From Cloeon dipterum (Eukaryota > Arthropoda > Insecta > Ephemeroptera > Baetidae), in NCBI RefSeq assembly GCF_949628265.1, contig NC_088789.1:34589883-34653882 (forward strand): 64,000 nt of DNA, written 5' to 3'. How positions within the stretch are numbered: the first letter of the stretch is position 1; the number at the start of each line of letters is the position of its first letter. The notes beneath the pieces are model-generated. The model saw only the letters and a list, made by a program, of their open reading frames with translations. It was not told where the DNA came from and ran no database searches. Shown piece by piece: positions 1 through 11,954 of this stretch. The translations under genes and the position numbers were made by a program.

Positions 1-2309
1 ACACAAAAAATAAATACGCTGCTCTCGTGAGAGATCCCAGCAAGCACCGAAAATACAGCTTCTGATTGCCCTAAACTTGGAATTATAAATGGTAGGCGGA
101 ATATAAACAGTCTAAATCGAATTAAATTGAAGAAATATATTTTTAATAATTAATTCAAATTTAAAAAATGAAAAATTACGATTTTTCTCGCTAATAAAAA
201 TGCAGTTAATTTTTTAATTTAAATTTCAAGCATTTTTCTGAATTTTCGCATCATCTTGTTTAAGATCATGCTGCCTGTTTCTGGATTTCAGGCACGGCAA
301 AAGCAGTTCTGGCAGGCAGAAATAATTACACTCTGATGAATCGACGTCTGCTGTGCTGCTGCTCGAGTTATTAATGAAATCATTTAAGTGCTGGTGCTGC
401 TCTCGAAAAGACCACGCGTGTTTTCTTTCTTTGTCGTCCAAATTTTTAATGGTTATGGCAGCAATTTTCTCGCAGTTTGCAGCCAATCGCATGCCTCCTC
501 AGTCCGCACCCAACAAAACAGCACCTGCGAGAAGGAGAGACTCAATAAAATTCTACATTCGATTATTCTCACTGATTAATTGGACAGAACAACAAAAAAA
601 ACTGTGAAATTAAGTCTCCAGGGGTAATTGGTTCCCGGGAAATTTAAAACGGGGCGTGGCACACGTGATTTTAACGCGGAAAACTTTAATTTTTGTAAAT
701 TTTCAGGGCGTGTTTACCTTTTTCAGGGTAGTGTTCTTTGGGTCAGGTCCAAAATCAAGGCTTAAAAAAAGGAATTTGGATTTTAAATTTTAACCTTTGC
801 ATTTTTCAGGGTACAAATACCTTTCTCAGGGTACTAGGATTATTTTTGTTTAATTTTTAGTGTTTTTTGAAGGGGAAAATTATATTTTATAGGATTCCTA
901 AGTTAAGAGCTACTCAGGGCTTAAGAACCTTTAAAGGGTGGAATATTTCAGGGTATAATACCTTTCCCAGGGTAGTTAATATGAAATTCAGGGTGTCGAC
1001 GTCGAAAATACACCGATGTGAAGAGCTAAAAATACAACTTTCTCCCAATACATATTAACTCTAACTTAAATCAGGGTAATCTGACCTTTTTCAGGGTTTT
1101 TAACGAATTAATCTAATTTTAATCCGATTTTAATGCAGTTTTCGAATTTAATAACGTTAAAACCATTGAAATTTAAAGGGTGAAAATGAATTAATATTTT
1201 AATTCTTCAGGATGACGCGGGAAAATTTAAATTAAATACAAAATTGAAGGAAGAATCAACTAAAAGGTTTTTTCCCTATTTGACGATTTTATTTTGATAC
1301 ACACACGGAGATTAAAAGCATTTTCATTCCTGTGGCGGTGCGAAATTTGGGACAAACGCGGAGCAAATTGGGGTAATCTGGCCGGCAGTGCGAGACGGCG
1401 ACTCGCGGAGAATTATTATGAAGCGTAATGATATGGTGCTGTGCGCGCGAGAGGAGCGGCGCGGCGTCATTAGCTGCCCTCGTCGCTCGCAGTCTCAGGT
1501 CTCAGGTAGCACCCTTGCGCTTTTGTCTCTGGTAATGAATTCAGGCGCAGGCTCATTTACTTAATCTCCGCTCGCTGCCGGCGGCGCTCCCATGCGCACT
1601 CGGCGCCAACGCAATTGCCGCAATTTTCCAAATTAGGGTGGAAATAACGGCAGAAAAGGGTTTCGTCCGTTTACAAAATTGCTCTTGGGCTTTTTTCGGA
1701 TAAAAATTAGCCTGTGAAGTATGAATGAAGCACTGAATGGCTCAAAATGACTGCTATTAAAATTTAAATTATTGATTTTATTATTTTTAGAAACATATAC
1801 GGCTTCTTAAGAACGTGCTACAAATTTTTAAATATTTTGATTTAAAAATGAAGGAAATCAACCGATGAAACAGACAATTCCACATATCAGCAGTTTGAAG
1901 AATTATTATTCTTCCGCGTGCCTTTGGGAGGTTTGAGTGTGCGGTTTTGGCGATCGTTACATAGTTACTATTTCATTAGGACGCGTTCAAGCTTCGGAAA
2001 AGGGCTGGTATAATGATCGGGGTTTGCGCGGCTAATGTCGCCCAAGGATTGTCATTACACGCGCGCTTTATTGCTCCAAATTGGTGCTTTTTATTTTCGT
2101 CTCTGGGTCCCGCGCGCGGCGTTATTGTGGCGTACTGTGAATTTAATGACAGGCGTCGTGCAAGCCCACGGGGCTAAAAAAAACTCTTCCTCCGCCGCAG
2201 CCACCCCTCAAATTATTTAAAAGGAAAAATGTGTATCGCTTGCACTCTTGGAATTCTACAGAATGATACACAGAGGAAAGGGGAGAATTAAATTTGTGAG
2301 AATTTTTGT
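1..2309. other. Non-coding stretch, no gene seen
   Basis: AT-rich sequence with GC-rich islands around 1,380-1,620 and 1,990-2,200. Open frames here are short, lack coherent splice signals and resemble no family I know. The only structured signal is the motif cluster at 700-1,100, listed separately. It could be intergenic or part of a large intron of a gene outside the window. Confidence 0.6.
700..1105 (+). repeat. Cluster of CAGGGTA-type short motif
   Basis: A short motif close to ACCTTTTTCAGGGTA recurs at irregular spacing near 715, 806, 825, 945, 960, 990, 1,070 and 1,085. The same motif appears inside the intronic repeat family near 28,815 (reverse), 32,118 and 35,238, and in reverse near 6,190. 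This suggests decayed pieces of one dispersed repeat rather than a regulatory array. Confidence 0.5.
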
Positions 2310-3075
2310 TTATTTTTTTATTAAATAGGGGTTGAAAGGGGTGGTGTTAACACTTTTTATGGTCAGGGCAGGTCAAGACGAGTCTTCTGATATGCAGTTT
2401 TTGAAATTCTGATCGTTAAAACCCGAGATTTGGCGGAGATTTTTTTTTTTAAATTCTAAAATCAACTGAAATCTTCAAAATGACCTTTGACCTTGACCGA
2501 TGACCTTTGACGAAGTTTGTGAGTACACCAATCGATTCCTGAGGGTCAAATTAGGTAAAATTGATGTTTTTCCGACCAAAAAGTGTCCAGCGCGACGTGC
2601 GAACCTTTTTTCCCGCCAAAACAATATAAATGTGAGTAGTGCGCATGCGTCAGAGCATGCTGGATCTGAAAAAGAAGTCATTCGTACAGGTGGCATCTCT
2701 GCAACTGCTCAAACCAGCTCTGACGCATGCGCAGTCCTCGCATATACGTTCAAATGGTTTTGGCGGGAAAAGTTTGCACGTCCCGCTGGACACTTTTTGG
2801 GCGGAAAAACATCCAATTTACCTAATTCGACCCTCAGGAATCGATTGGTGGGCTCAGAATCTTCGTCAAAGGTCATCGGCCAAGGTCAAAGGTAATTTTT
2901 TTGAAGATTTAATCGTTTTTCGGAATTTTTAAAAAAATTGTCTCCACCAAATGTCAGGTTGTAACGATCAGAATTTAAAAAACTGCATATCAGCAGACTC
3001 GTCTAGACCTCCCCTGACCAGCTAAAGGGTACTCAGCCCTGCCCCTTTCAACCCCTATTTTATTTTTAAAAAAAT
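2310..3075. mobile_element. Fold-back (long inverted-repeat) MITE-like element
   Basis: Two imperfect arms of about 340-370 bp face each other around a short loop near 2,670-2,703. The left arm runs inward from TAGGGGTTGAAAGGGG (about 2,326). The right arm ends with the reverse complement, CCCCTTTCAACCCCTA, near 3,042-3,057. Inside, the pairs TCAAAGGTCA/TGACCTTTGA, CAATCGATTCCTGAGGGTC and GCGCATGCGTCAGAGC all recur in opposite orientation. No transposase frame is present, so it is a non-autonomous fold-back element. Open frames inside it are palindrome artefacts. Target-site duplications were not resolved. Confidence 0.8.
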
Positions 3076-4314
3076 GAACACAAATGCTTCAGCTAAATAA
3101 CTGTTTTTTTTTTTCTTTAGAAATTCGATAGGCAGAGTGGAGTTATTTAGGGGTAGATAAAAAAGGCATTAGGTGCCGCAGGTGCTTTTTGTGTCAGGTC
3201 TCAGGGCAGATGCACTTGCGGCACTTTGGGTCGGCCGAGAAATTCGGTTCGTCCCGCAATGAAGTGATGCAACCAAAGGATTATTACACTGCGCGTCGTG
3301 TCACCTGTCCGCCGCCGCCGCCGAGAAATGAGAAATTTGGCGCAAAAACAGCTGCTGGCCAGCGCGGCTCACCTGCTCTCTCGCTCTCAGTGGCTGCCAG
3401 GGAAGCAGGGAATCTCTTTTTTGCTGCCGCGTGTCCGATGATTTACAAAGTGCAATAAATTAATGCAAGAACAATGACGCGCGTTTGCTTTTATCGCCGC
3501 CTCCGATCTGACTCGCCGCGGAGAAAAATCGCGCTCGTTTCGCATTTCCAGACTGTCGTCCGACTGATTTCACGCCTCGACTGCACCATTTGTTTCACTC
3601 TCGCACCTCGCAACACTTGCGATTGAGGCATCGCGTTTTTTCATCGAAGCTAGAATAATTAAAAATATTTTTTTTATTTAAAAATGAAATTACATGAAAA
3701 TAAAACCCTATCCGGCTTATTTTTCTCGTTTACTTGTGATTTATTCGAGAATCAACTCATTTTAAATTATTTTAAAATCTGTAAAATTCAAAAAAAGCTT
3801 CCCAAACGAAATTAAAAGCTTGTAGGTTGGTTGTTGAAAGGGTTGAGACAGAATAATGCCAAAATAATGAGCATTGTTGCCGCGTGGCCGAGGGGGCCGA
3901 TTAAAAACAAATGCTAAGTGTCCGTTCGCATGACTCGGCGGTGGCTTACCCTTTCGCTGGCAGGCTTCAGGGCTCGCTGTCCCCGTCATTACTGCACACA
4001 TCAAATGGCCAAATAATTACGTTCACGACCAACAATTGAATATATCTTCGCCGAAATCCGCAGATCCGCTTTTTGCTTTCATCAAGCAGAGCCATTCATA
4101 TGAATAAAACCGCTTTTTTTTCCTGTGCGATAACGCACGTCGCGTGCATTTAATGCGCCGGCCGGCATCTTGATTGTATGCGGCTTGAAAATATTACGCA
4201 CGTCGAAGGAAAAGAAAAAGAAAAGGGCATGCAGCCAATGATTCATCGCGGAGACTGCGGAGAGCTATGAAAAATATATATGCATGCACACAGCTGCAGC
4301 CGACGATTGCGAAA
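3076..4314. other. Non-coding stretch, nothing recognised
   Basis: AT-rich DNA with GC-rich patches such as the region around 3,290-3,620. No open frame with family resemblance, no RNA gene and no clear repeat was seen. Confidence 0.55.
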
Positions 4315-4850
4315 TTTCCAGCCGTTCCAGTCTCCTCATCGCTGCAACAACTAGAATGGAAATGAATAAAATAAAAAAAAAAAATAAAATACTAAGAGAC
4401 AAAAAATTTAGCTCTGTTTTCGGGCGTTAAAGTCTCCAAGTGGGGTAAAAAAATTATTATGAAAAAATTAAAATGTCTATCATCCAGTCTAAATTTTCAA
4501 AACCTTCTGTTTGAGTTTCCGCATCGCTGGAAAAACTAATAATGGAAATAAATAAAATAATTAGGCATTAAAAAACAATAAAAAATTAATTAAATTTTCT
4601 TCCGGGCGTTAAAGTCTCCAAGTTTATAAATTAAAAATGATTAAAAATTTCGGTTTCGTCATGTCTAAATTTTCAAAACCCGGCTTTCAAGTCTCCGCAT
4701 CGCTGAAACAACTAAATTAGAAATAAATTATAAAATAAAACCAATAAAAAATAGGGTTTTAATTAATTTTAGTTTTAATTTCGGGCGTTGAAATCTCCAT
4801 ATGGATGAAAAAAATTAGAAACGGTAAAAAAATAGAAGAAATGCACAAAC
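4315..4850 (+). repeat. Tandem repeat, three copies of ~180 bp
   Basis: A unit of about 175-185 bp is repeated three times. Each copy has a landmark near CATCGCTG followed by an AACTA-rich run (about 4,336, 4,520 and 4,697) and a second landmark GGGCGTTRAARTCTCCA (about 4,422, 4,604 and 4,786). Copies are clearly diverged and separated by AT-rich runs. No coding potential. Confidence 0.7.
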
Positions 4851-6469
4851 AGATGATGTTATGAAATTAATTATATTTAATATAAAAGAACAATCGAGCA
4901 GGAAACTACATTTTCCTCTATAAGTGAGAATAAAATTAATTCTGATTTTCTTTAAAAGGGATGATAAGTGTCGGCCTCGAGGAGAAGACGGAGAAAAAGT
5001 GCTGCGTGTGTGTGATGTGTTTATCGAGCGGCAGTGATCTCTCGTCTCTCGTCTCGAATCGAGGCTTTTATTTTTGCCGCAGCGGCAGCAGCAGTCGGCC
5101 ACTCATCTTGATGCCGCGCGCGACTCCTTTTGTGCTGGATTCCTATCGAATATCACATCACAATAACTCACCTTCAGCAAGCTGCCCTGATGCGAATCTC
5201 CTCGAAAAAGTTTTATTTAAAACCATTCACAAATTTTCCGTCCGGCTGTACAGACAAAAAAAGAAAAAATCAAGGAGTGGTAATTAGGTGGTGTAAATCA
5301 AAGCGTTATTTTTTTCGGGCGAACGCACGGGGGCTGCAATTAGACGCAATCCGAGCGGCCAGAAGGAGAGGAGAGCAATTAAAGCAGCAAATTGTTAATA
5401 ACAGGTGTGCGTGACACATGTGTTTGGGCCGCGAGTTGTTGTTATCCGGCGCGTCCATCTCCGTGAACTCCGACCCCGGCCGCGCACTGATTGATTCCCT
5501 CGCTCGTCGGCCGTTAATTAGTGGAACAAAAAATCATGCGGACCGACCGATCAAACCACCAGATTAACCAAAGTGATTTTTTTTATACTCCACTAAATAA
5601 AATAGTAAAAAATCCTTTCGTTTCCGAGCCGGATTTGAAATATTAATATTTCAATTGGCAGTGGTTTTCTCAGGAGATGCGCGCGGCGTGCAGCAGCGAT
5701 TGCCGGCGCGCAATAAAACCATTATGTGTAAAACAAGAAGCCATTTGCGCGCGGCGCTGCATAAATACGATTAAACGCGCGCGGCGATAATAATCCGGAC
5801 GGATCGCGTGAATCTTTCTTATATGCTCTTGCTCTTGCTCGCGTATCGCCCCGTGAAAAATGATATTGTAATCTTTTTACGACATTGAATTATCATTTTA
5901 ATGCTCTCCGCGGAGAATAAATAATTTTCTGCGCCTCGAAAAATGCATAAATATTAATTGCATTTTATTATCTCTCCTCGCGTTTACGACTTGCACCATT
6001 GCGTGCGATTGTTCAAAAGCGGCTTCGCTCGGCCCTGACTCTGCGGTCCCAGCTACCCTGACCAAGGTCTCGCCGGAGTACATAAAACATTGGTTATTTA
6101 ATTTATTTCACAGATGAAAATTAATAATGGTTGCAAAACCCTGAAATGATATTTTCTCTATTTTCTTAAATTAATTAATCATCATACCTGAAATCTACCC
6201 TGGGAAAGGTTCGTACAAAATTGGTTTGGATAATTTATCATCAGCACAACGGATATTTTTGTTGTTATTTCTTTAGCAACAGCTGATTAGTCCGGCAATT
6301 GGCGAATCGACCGTTAGATGGCACATCAGGCAAATGGAAATGTATCAAAATGCGAGGGAATTAAATTATCAGGTCAGCACGCCTCTTTTTTGGCGCTTCT
6401 GATTGGCCGCTGGACTGTCTCCTGATTTGCCTCAAATATTTTGACCGGCGGGAACTAACACAGATCGTG
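4851..6469. other. Non-coding stretch, nothing recognised
   Basis: Contains several GCGCGCGGCG-type CpG-rich blocks (about 5,690-5,810) set in AT-rich DNA. No gene, RNA or structured repeat could be supported. The longest frames are under 110 codons and lack splice context. Confidence 0.5.
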
Positions 6470-6645
6470 ACCCAACCCCCTGTGGATATTACGACTGCGC
6501 AGAAGGTTTTGAATTGGTTAACGCATGCGCAGTGATGATTTTCAGCCTTACTTTGAGTTTAAGAAACGATCTGAACATACTGCGCATGCTTAAGATGCGC
6601 ACAAGTTTAACTGCGCAGCTTCAAAATGGGAAAATATATTCAAAC
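6470..6645. repeat. GCGCATGC-rich short repeat (MITE-like), copy 1
   Basis: Roughly 140 bp with spaced CTGCGCAG, CGCATGCGCAG, CTGCGCATGC and ACTGCGCAGC sites. The order and spacing resemble 33,605-33,745, in MIPEP intron 7. The core resembles the YGCGCAYGCGCR site bound by NRF-1/Ewg-type factors, so a regulatory role is possible. Repetition at several unrelated places favours a mobile repeat. Confidence 0.45.
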
Positions 6646-6955
6646 AACTATAAATTTCGACGCCATATTGACTTCTGACCAACGGAAAACCACATATATC
6701 GCCACCCGGCCCCCGGTGTAAATAATGTCGTCATTGGTTTATGTTCTGGAAACATAAATGAACCTGGAAAGAGCAACAATGAGCTAAGATTGATCAGAGC
6801 TCTGATGGAAAACGCATCGGCATTCCTTCCGACGCTGACTGAGACATACTCCCACCGTAGAAAACGATATTCAGTCGATTTTTTTTTTAATCTTTTGAGG
6901 AAAATGTGGACCAATGGTAAGAGAGCACAAAAACATATCAAGCGGATTCCAAATT

Positions 6956-6961
6956 TTTATT
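6956..6961 (-). terminator. Poly(A) signal of lectin-like copy A
   Basis: AATAAA on the minus strand, about 55 bp downstream of the stop codon. Copies B and D keep a similar TTTATT-rich patch on the plus strand just after their stops (about 11,888 and 21,880). In copy C it lies about 90 bp downstream, near 16,808. Confidence 0.6.
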
Positions 6962-7016
6962 GAGAATTATTTTGCCAATATTGATAAAAATTTGATTTTT
7001 TTCTAGACGAAAATTT

Positions 7017-10000
7017 TTAATATTCCCAGCGCAGTACTAGCTCGTCACTGGGAAGGTTACTGCAATCGTCGACGATGGAAGTTTCAAAGCGACAGAAGAC
7101 GTCGACCTCATACTTGAACTCCTCCGTGACAGGGACTGCGTGAAGATTGGGAGTGGGTCCAGGATACGAAATCAGCATCAAAGGGTTTTTGGTCGTGGTG
7201 GCCACTACGGGAACCGGAACCGAGATTTGGGCGCTCGTGTTCAAAGGGTTGACGTCGCTGCGACACCATTTGAAGCCGCCGTCACTGGTTACGAAGCCTT
7301 GGTCCCAGATTATTGTCAGGTTCGGCGCAACACCTGATTATAGTATTTGAAACGTTCTCAGTATATCTATAGAAAAAATACTTCTGAAGTAGTTGTAAAA
7401 AGAGTTAAACTCTTCCTTGGTGTTTGCGTACGGCAACGAGCCCCGTTTCTCCAAGCATGTTGTGAATGAAGAAGTTTTCATCTGTCGTATTGAAGTGAGA
7501 TGTTATAAAAATGAAAAGAATGTTTATTTAATTTGCCTTTTTAACACCGAGAGGCACGGAGGTGATGTATGGTCCGTTAGGAACAGGTTGAACAAAAAAA
7601 TCACGAGCTTAATTAAAGATCAGAATAAATAATATAAAGAAAAAATAGGAAATCCCACGTGGAGTGCAGAAAGTGAGGTTGACCAAAAAGTTTTCGAAAA
7701 GGACACAAGGCGAGAACACATCTTTTTCTGATGGGAGCACGCTGTGTTCCTAAATAAAGTAAAAATGATAAAAGTCCGGTTAAAACAAATATATCATGCC
7801 TCCAAATCAAAATTGTACGCGGTCCAAAATCGCTCTGCCACTTCTGACTGAAGGATGCACTTAAGAAAGTCGAAGGCGAACGTGGCCTCGTTGGTCTCTA
7901 AGGCATAGGAATAAGAATTCGACCCAGAATTGAGGGAACGGACGCGTACTTGACATATTTCGGCAGTCGAATAGTTTGCTTATCAACTCAGCGGAAAGTT
8001 GGAAGTGGGAGGCGTAAAATTCATCCGTCGATTCAAAATTCGCAACAGATACCAAATATTGTATCCGTTCCGCTCCGTATTTTGAGAGTAACGTGTTTAT
8101 CATCTCTTCTTTCGCCTTCATCTCTTTCCATATTGCTATTTCATCGCTGTGGGGAGTATGATTATTTTTATTAACCATAAAAACATCATATTTACAAAGG
8201 AAAAAACATTCTAGACATCATTTTAATGTAAGCGCGTTCGTTTAATTTCGTCGAGTCATAAACCTACCATAGTTGAATTTATATTAAAAACTGCATGACC
8301 ATTTTATAGTTTTTACCAATCCTGTATATTCGGCTAAACATTGAACCATTTCCTGTTGTAACAGATATTTATTATGTGTACGAAAGATCAAGGGAGTGAA
8401 TTACTTTTGCGCTGTATCCAGTTCGGCTTAGATCACCAGTATTCCAAATTTGCATAGCGTCTTCTAAAATGTCGATGGAGCTTATTGAATATTTAAAAAC
8501 AAAAACCTACTTTCTTTAACGTTAAAGCTCTTTCTGCAAAATGTCGCATGCGCTTTTGATTTTGGTCCCACGTCTGATGGACCCTGCAGTTTAAAAAAAA
8601 GCTAGTTCCATTGAAGAAATTTGTGTTTGAAAATACTTCGCAGAAAAACTGTTTCTTTTGCGAGCAGTCTGCCAATCCGAGCCTGGGTAAATCGGCATTG
8701 TTAAAATCGACGAAGACGCAAGAATTATTCGCAGAGCCTGGGAAATTTTGGGCCTTCCAAACCAGGTCTTTCTTTAGATAGTCATTCAGGAAGCTAGTGC
8801 ACCAACGCAACTTTCCACGGCACGCCTCGAGGTCCCTCCCTGAAGTCCAATATTGTCCCACAAACGGAAGTTTCGCTTTATCATTGCTCGAGTAGCCTGA
8901 GAATTATTTGAATTTAAAAACAAATATCGCTTTCGTAAAGCAAACTGGAAGGATCGCTCAAGCAGAATTGTTTGTTTGAATTATGAATCGATAAAAGATC
9001 CATTCCAAGGGAGCAGCATCGCTTGTAAGCCTCGTCCCAAGATCCCTGAAGACAAAACCGTATAAATCTGTATAGAAAAACCGTACGAGTTTGTTACATA
9101 TTCATTTTTCAGTTCAAGAAATCGATGATCACAGGCAGAAAACCAATTTCCGAAGCGTCCAGCGGCTTGATTTATAAAATAAACATAAAGGGCGCTCCAG
9201 TTGCCAATCCCGGTGGAATCTAGGTGGATTCCACTAAGATTCCACCTGGCATGACTTTGGCTCACCTAGCAGGACTCTGCGCGGCTGTTTGATGAAATTA
9301 GAATCCTGTAAACACAGGCTTTAGTTATATAAAAAAACAATTAGTTATTATGTTAAATTACATCTGGGACACATTCTGGAATTCCTCTGCACTCCGGCAG
9401 GTCACAGTCGATGGCATTGTCTTTCTGTATTTTGACGAATATTCCTTTCAAAAGAAAAGCGATATTTTATACGATTAAATATACCCTGACTTCGAAAGTT
9501 TGCTCTGGGCCTTCACAGCCGAGCAACAATTTCGTGGAGCAAACCATCGATTTGAACGCCAAACCAAATTTCATTTTGGTCTTTGTTAGAGGATCACGGG
9601 CCGAAAGGGCCACGCAAGAGCCGCCCTTTTGCATACCATTGATAAATAAGTTATCGATCTTTCCGGTATCGTGAAAGCAGTTTTCGAATTGGAAAGGACA
9701 TCCCTCGCGAGTCAACGCCGTCCAGTAAACGATGCCTTGCATCGCTGCCATGCGCAAAAGATAATAGTAAAGTTTCAAGAAATATAGCATAGATGGACTC
9801 ACAGGTGGAGGATTCGTCGAAGAATTTTATGAAGGGAGTCACAGCTATGGGTTTCAAGCCCAAGCGGCAACACGTCATCCAGTTTTCCCGCCAAGTTACC
9901 TTTGAACAAACATATTATTTGCTGGGTTTGAAATTTTCAATTGAAAATAATCACTAGTTTTTCTCCCAAAAAATAGGAAACGTTATAAGGAGATTGCTCC

Positions 10001-11309
10001 CATTTTCCATTTATTTTTATATCTGAAATGCAAGTATTTTAAATAATTTAAAAATGACTGTTTTAGATAACCGTTATAACCTTGTCTTAAATAATTCTTC
10101 CCATCTACGACCTCAAACCAAGAATCCTAAAATAATCCCAGAAGAAGTTAAAATGGTTTAAAACAGTTAAAAAATTTCTTACATCCCTTTTACATTGGCT
10201 CTTTGGCGGACATATTGGCTCCGAGCAAGACGGCTTATTTAAAGAGAGTTATATCTTTTCATTTTACTTAAACTTCCATTTTAAATGATACCTCACACGA
10301 AAAATAGGCTTCAAATGAGCAGTTCACGAGCACAAGTTGCTGCTTTGAGCGTTGGTAAGCCATGCAGTAGGGCGGAGAAGCTTGAGCCAAATTTATCGTG
10401 TAATTTAGGCGAGTTTCGACGTTGTTCGAACACCAAGTGACGCTCGAACAAGAATTCGTAGCTTTGTCCAGCGGATCGCTTTTCGAGCACGGCACAGCGC
10501 AGGTCCACATAAAATCAAATTCTGAATAGAAGACATGATATAGTTTATCGTATGTGACCATTGAATAACATTCCAGATTCATTACCTATACCTATGCCAA
10601 GAACGGAGAAGCTATATATTTCTTCAGGAGTGTTGATCGAAAGCAGATGCAATTTCCGGTGCAGGCAAGACCTGACCGCGGTTTTGAATCCAACCTGCGA
10701 GTCAGTTATATAAGTTCCGAAGAGCTTGATCAATCATATCAAAGTTTTTACTTGTTCTACACTGTTGAAATACGTTGTAAATATTCTGGTCATGTAAACT
10801 CCGAGTGTCAAACCTCGATTGTCAATCACGTCAGTGAAGACATCTGTTAAAACATTACAGATCATCCGTAAAATAAATTTAGGTAAATACCGCGTTTCCC
10901 ATTGATAAATTCTTAAATTTAACACAAAATCTTAGATTGTTTCAACTGCTTTTTTATCACACTAACCATCCGGCATCATGAGATCGAGAAAGTTCTACGA
11001 AGCAAAATTAATTTGTAACTATTGCGCAAATTGAAATTGAAGCACGCACCTTTTTTATTGTATTATAATTCCGGCAGAAGCGATTCGGACTTTGAGTTTT
11101 GACAGAAGTAGTGGCCTTTTTCGTGGTTGTCATTCTTTGTCGCTTTGTCGTAGCTTTGGAGGTTGACCGTAACTTCCGAGTACTTGTGCTTAAAACATCT
11201 ACATAATATTTTACGATATAAAATTTAAAAAAAATCTCAAACGCAAACCTGAAACAATCAGAACGGCGAGGAGGACGAAAAGAATATTTCGCATCGCTCG
11301 AATGTCCAT
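7017..11309 (-). CDS. Secreted multi-domain C-type-lectin-like protein, tandem copy A (27 exons)
   Basis: Exons in transcription order, all phase-consistent: 11249-11309, 11050-11198, 10967-10994, 10891-10911, 10752-10843, 10586-10694, 10292-10521, 10183-10233, 10081-10126, 9955-10022, 9803-9899, 9485-9744, 9362-9424, 9266-9305, 9098-9165, 8946-9045, 8637-8896, 8511-8583, 8405-8463, 8317-8352, 8196-8263, 7950-8146, 7800-7897, 7659-7749, 7546-7607, 7382-7481, 7017-7333. They give 947 codons. Exon 1 is a signal peptide. Exon 2 is Thr/Lys-rich and mucin-like. Exons 2-7, 8-12 and 13-17 form three Cys-rich lectin-like modules (for example LLSINTPEE, then FSCE; YWTSG, then FFCE). Exons 18-23 encode a helical module resembling an odorant-binding protein. 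Exons 26-27 form a last lectin-like module ending in RWEY. No EPN/QPD or WND sugar-binding motif is visible, so ligand type is unknown. The intron after exon 23 starts with GC. Alternative splice choices shift a few residues. Confidence 0.8.
9195..9258. repeat. Palindromic short element in lectin-like intron 14 (also in B, C, D)
   Basis: Intron 14 is 100 bp while its neighbours are 47-64 bp. The excess is a near-palindrome around GTGGAATCTAGGTGGATTCC. Equivalent copies lie near 14,163-14,213, 19,100-19,152 and 24,240-24,293. It was therefore present before the array duplicated. Confidence 0.6.
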
Positions 11310-11954
11310 TTTTGCGAGGTTTTAATCGACACTCGCCGCTCCGAACGACAGCAACTACTGCGTACTTTTCATCAGATATCGCGTTTGTGGAGGTACGATT
11401 GCGACGACCGTGGTATTGACAATGCTGACTCACTTCCGGACGCTCCATTTCAATACCATACGAATATCGGATGTTGATCGTGAAAATGAAACATTAAATC
11501 CTTTCACTATTCTAAAATGAAAAATTCACTCATAACATTTGTATGCCATTCTTAAACTCTTAAATATTAGGTAGAGTGGACTAAGCTATGGATCCCTCCA
11601 TTCCACCCACAGTCACCCCTGACTTCTGCTGCCGCAGTTTTACTTTCCGCGAGTTCGAAGAGGAGGACTGCTAGAGGTCGGCCGTCTCGCCCCTCTGGCC
11701 CTCGAAAATAAATTCACGGCTCCCACCAGGACACCGTCCCACCGTAGAGAAAATTAAACTGATTAATTTTAATACTTTGAGGAAAATTAAGACCAGGAGC
11801 AGAGAGCAGAAGACTAATTTATCGATACATCTTAATTGGTGGCAATAAATCAAGAGAGCAAAAAACTTTTCAAAGTGGAATCCGAATATTTTATTGAGAT
11901 ATATATTGCCCAATTAAAAAAAATATATCTTTCGCTGGAAGTCAATTCAAAATT

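Noticed and set aside
2500-2932. 131- and 97-codon frames
   Set aside because: They lie across the arms of the fold-back element and read the same palindrome twice. No family resemblance.
8897-8945. Alternative 25-bp intron (donor GTTTTT at 8,921) in lectin-like copy A
   Set aside because: It also keeps frame, but 25 bp is below plausible spliceosomal size. The GTTTGC donor at 8,945 gives a 49-bp intron like its neighbours.
11008-11448. 146-codon frame spanning the lectin-like copy A start
   Set aside because: It reads through exons 1-2 and the intron between them in another frame. The signal-peptide frame and splice sites explain the region better.
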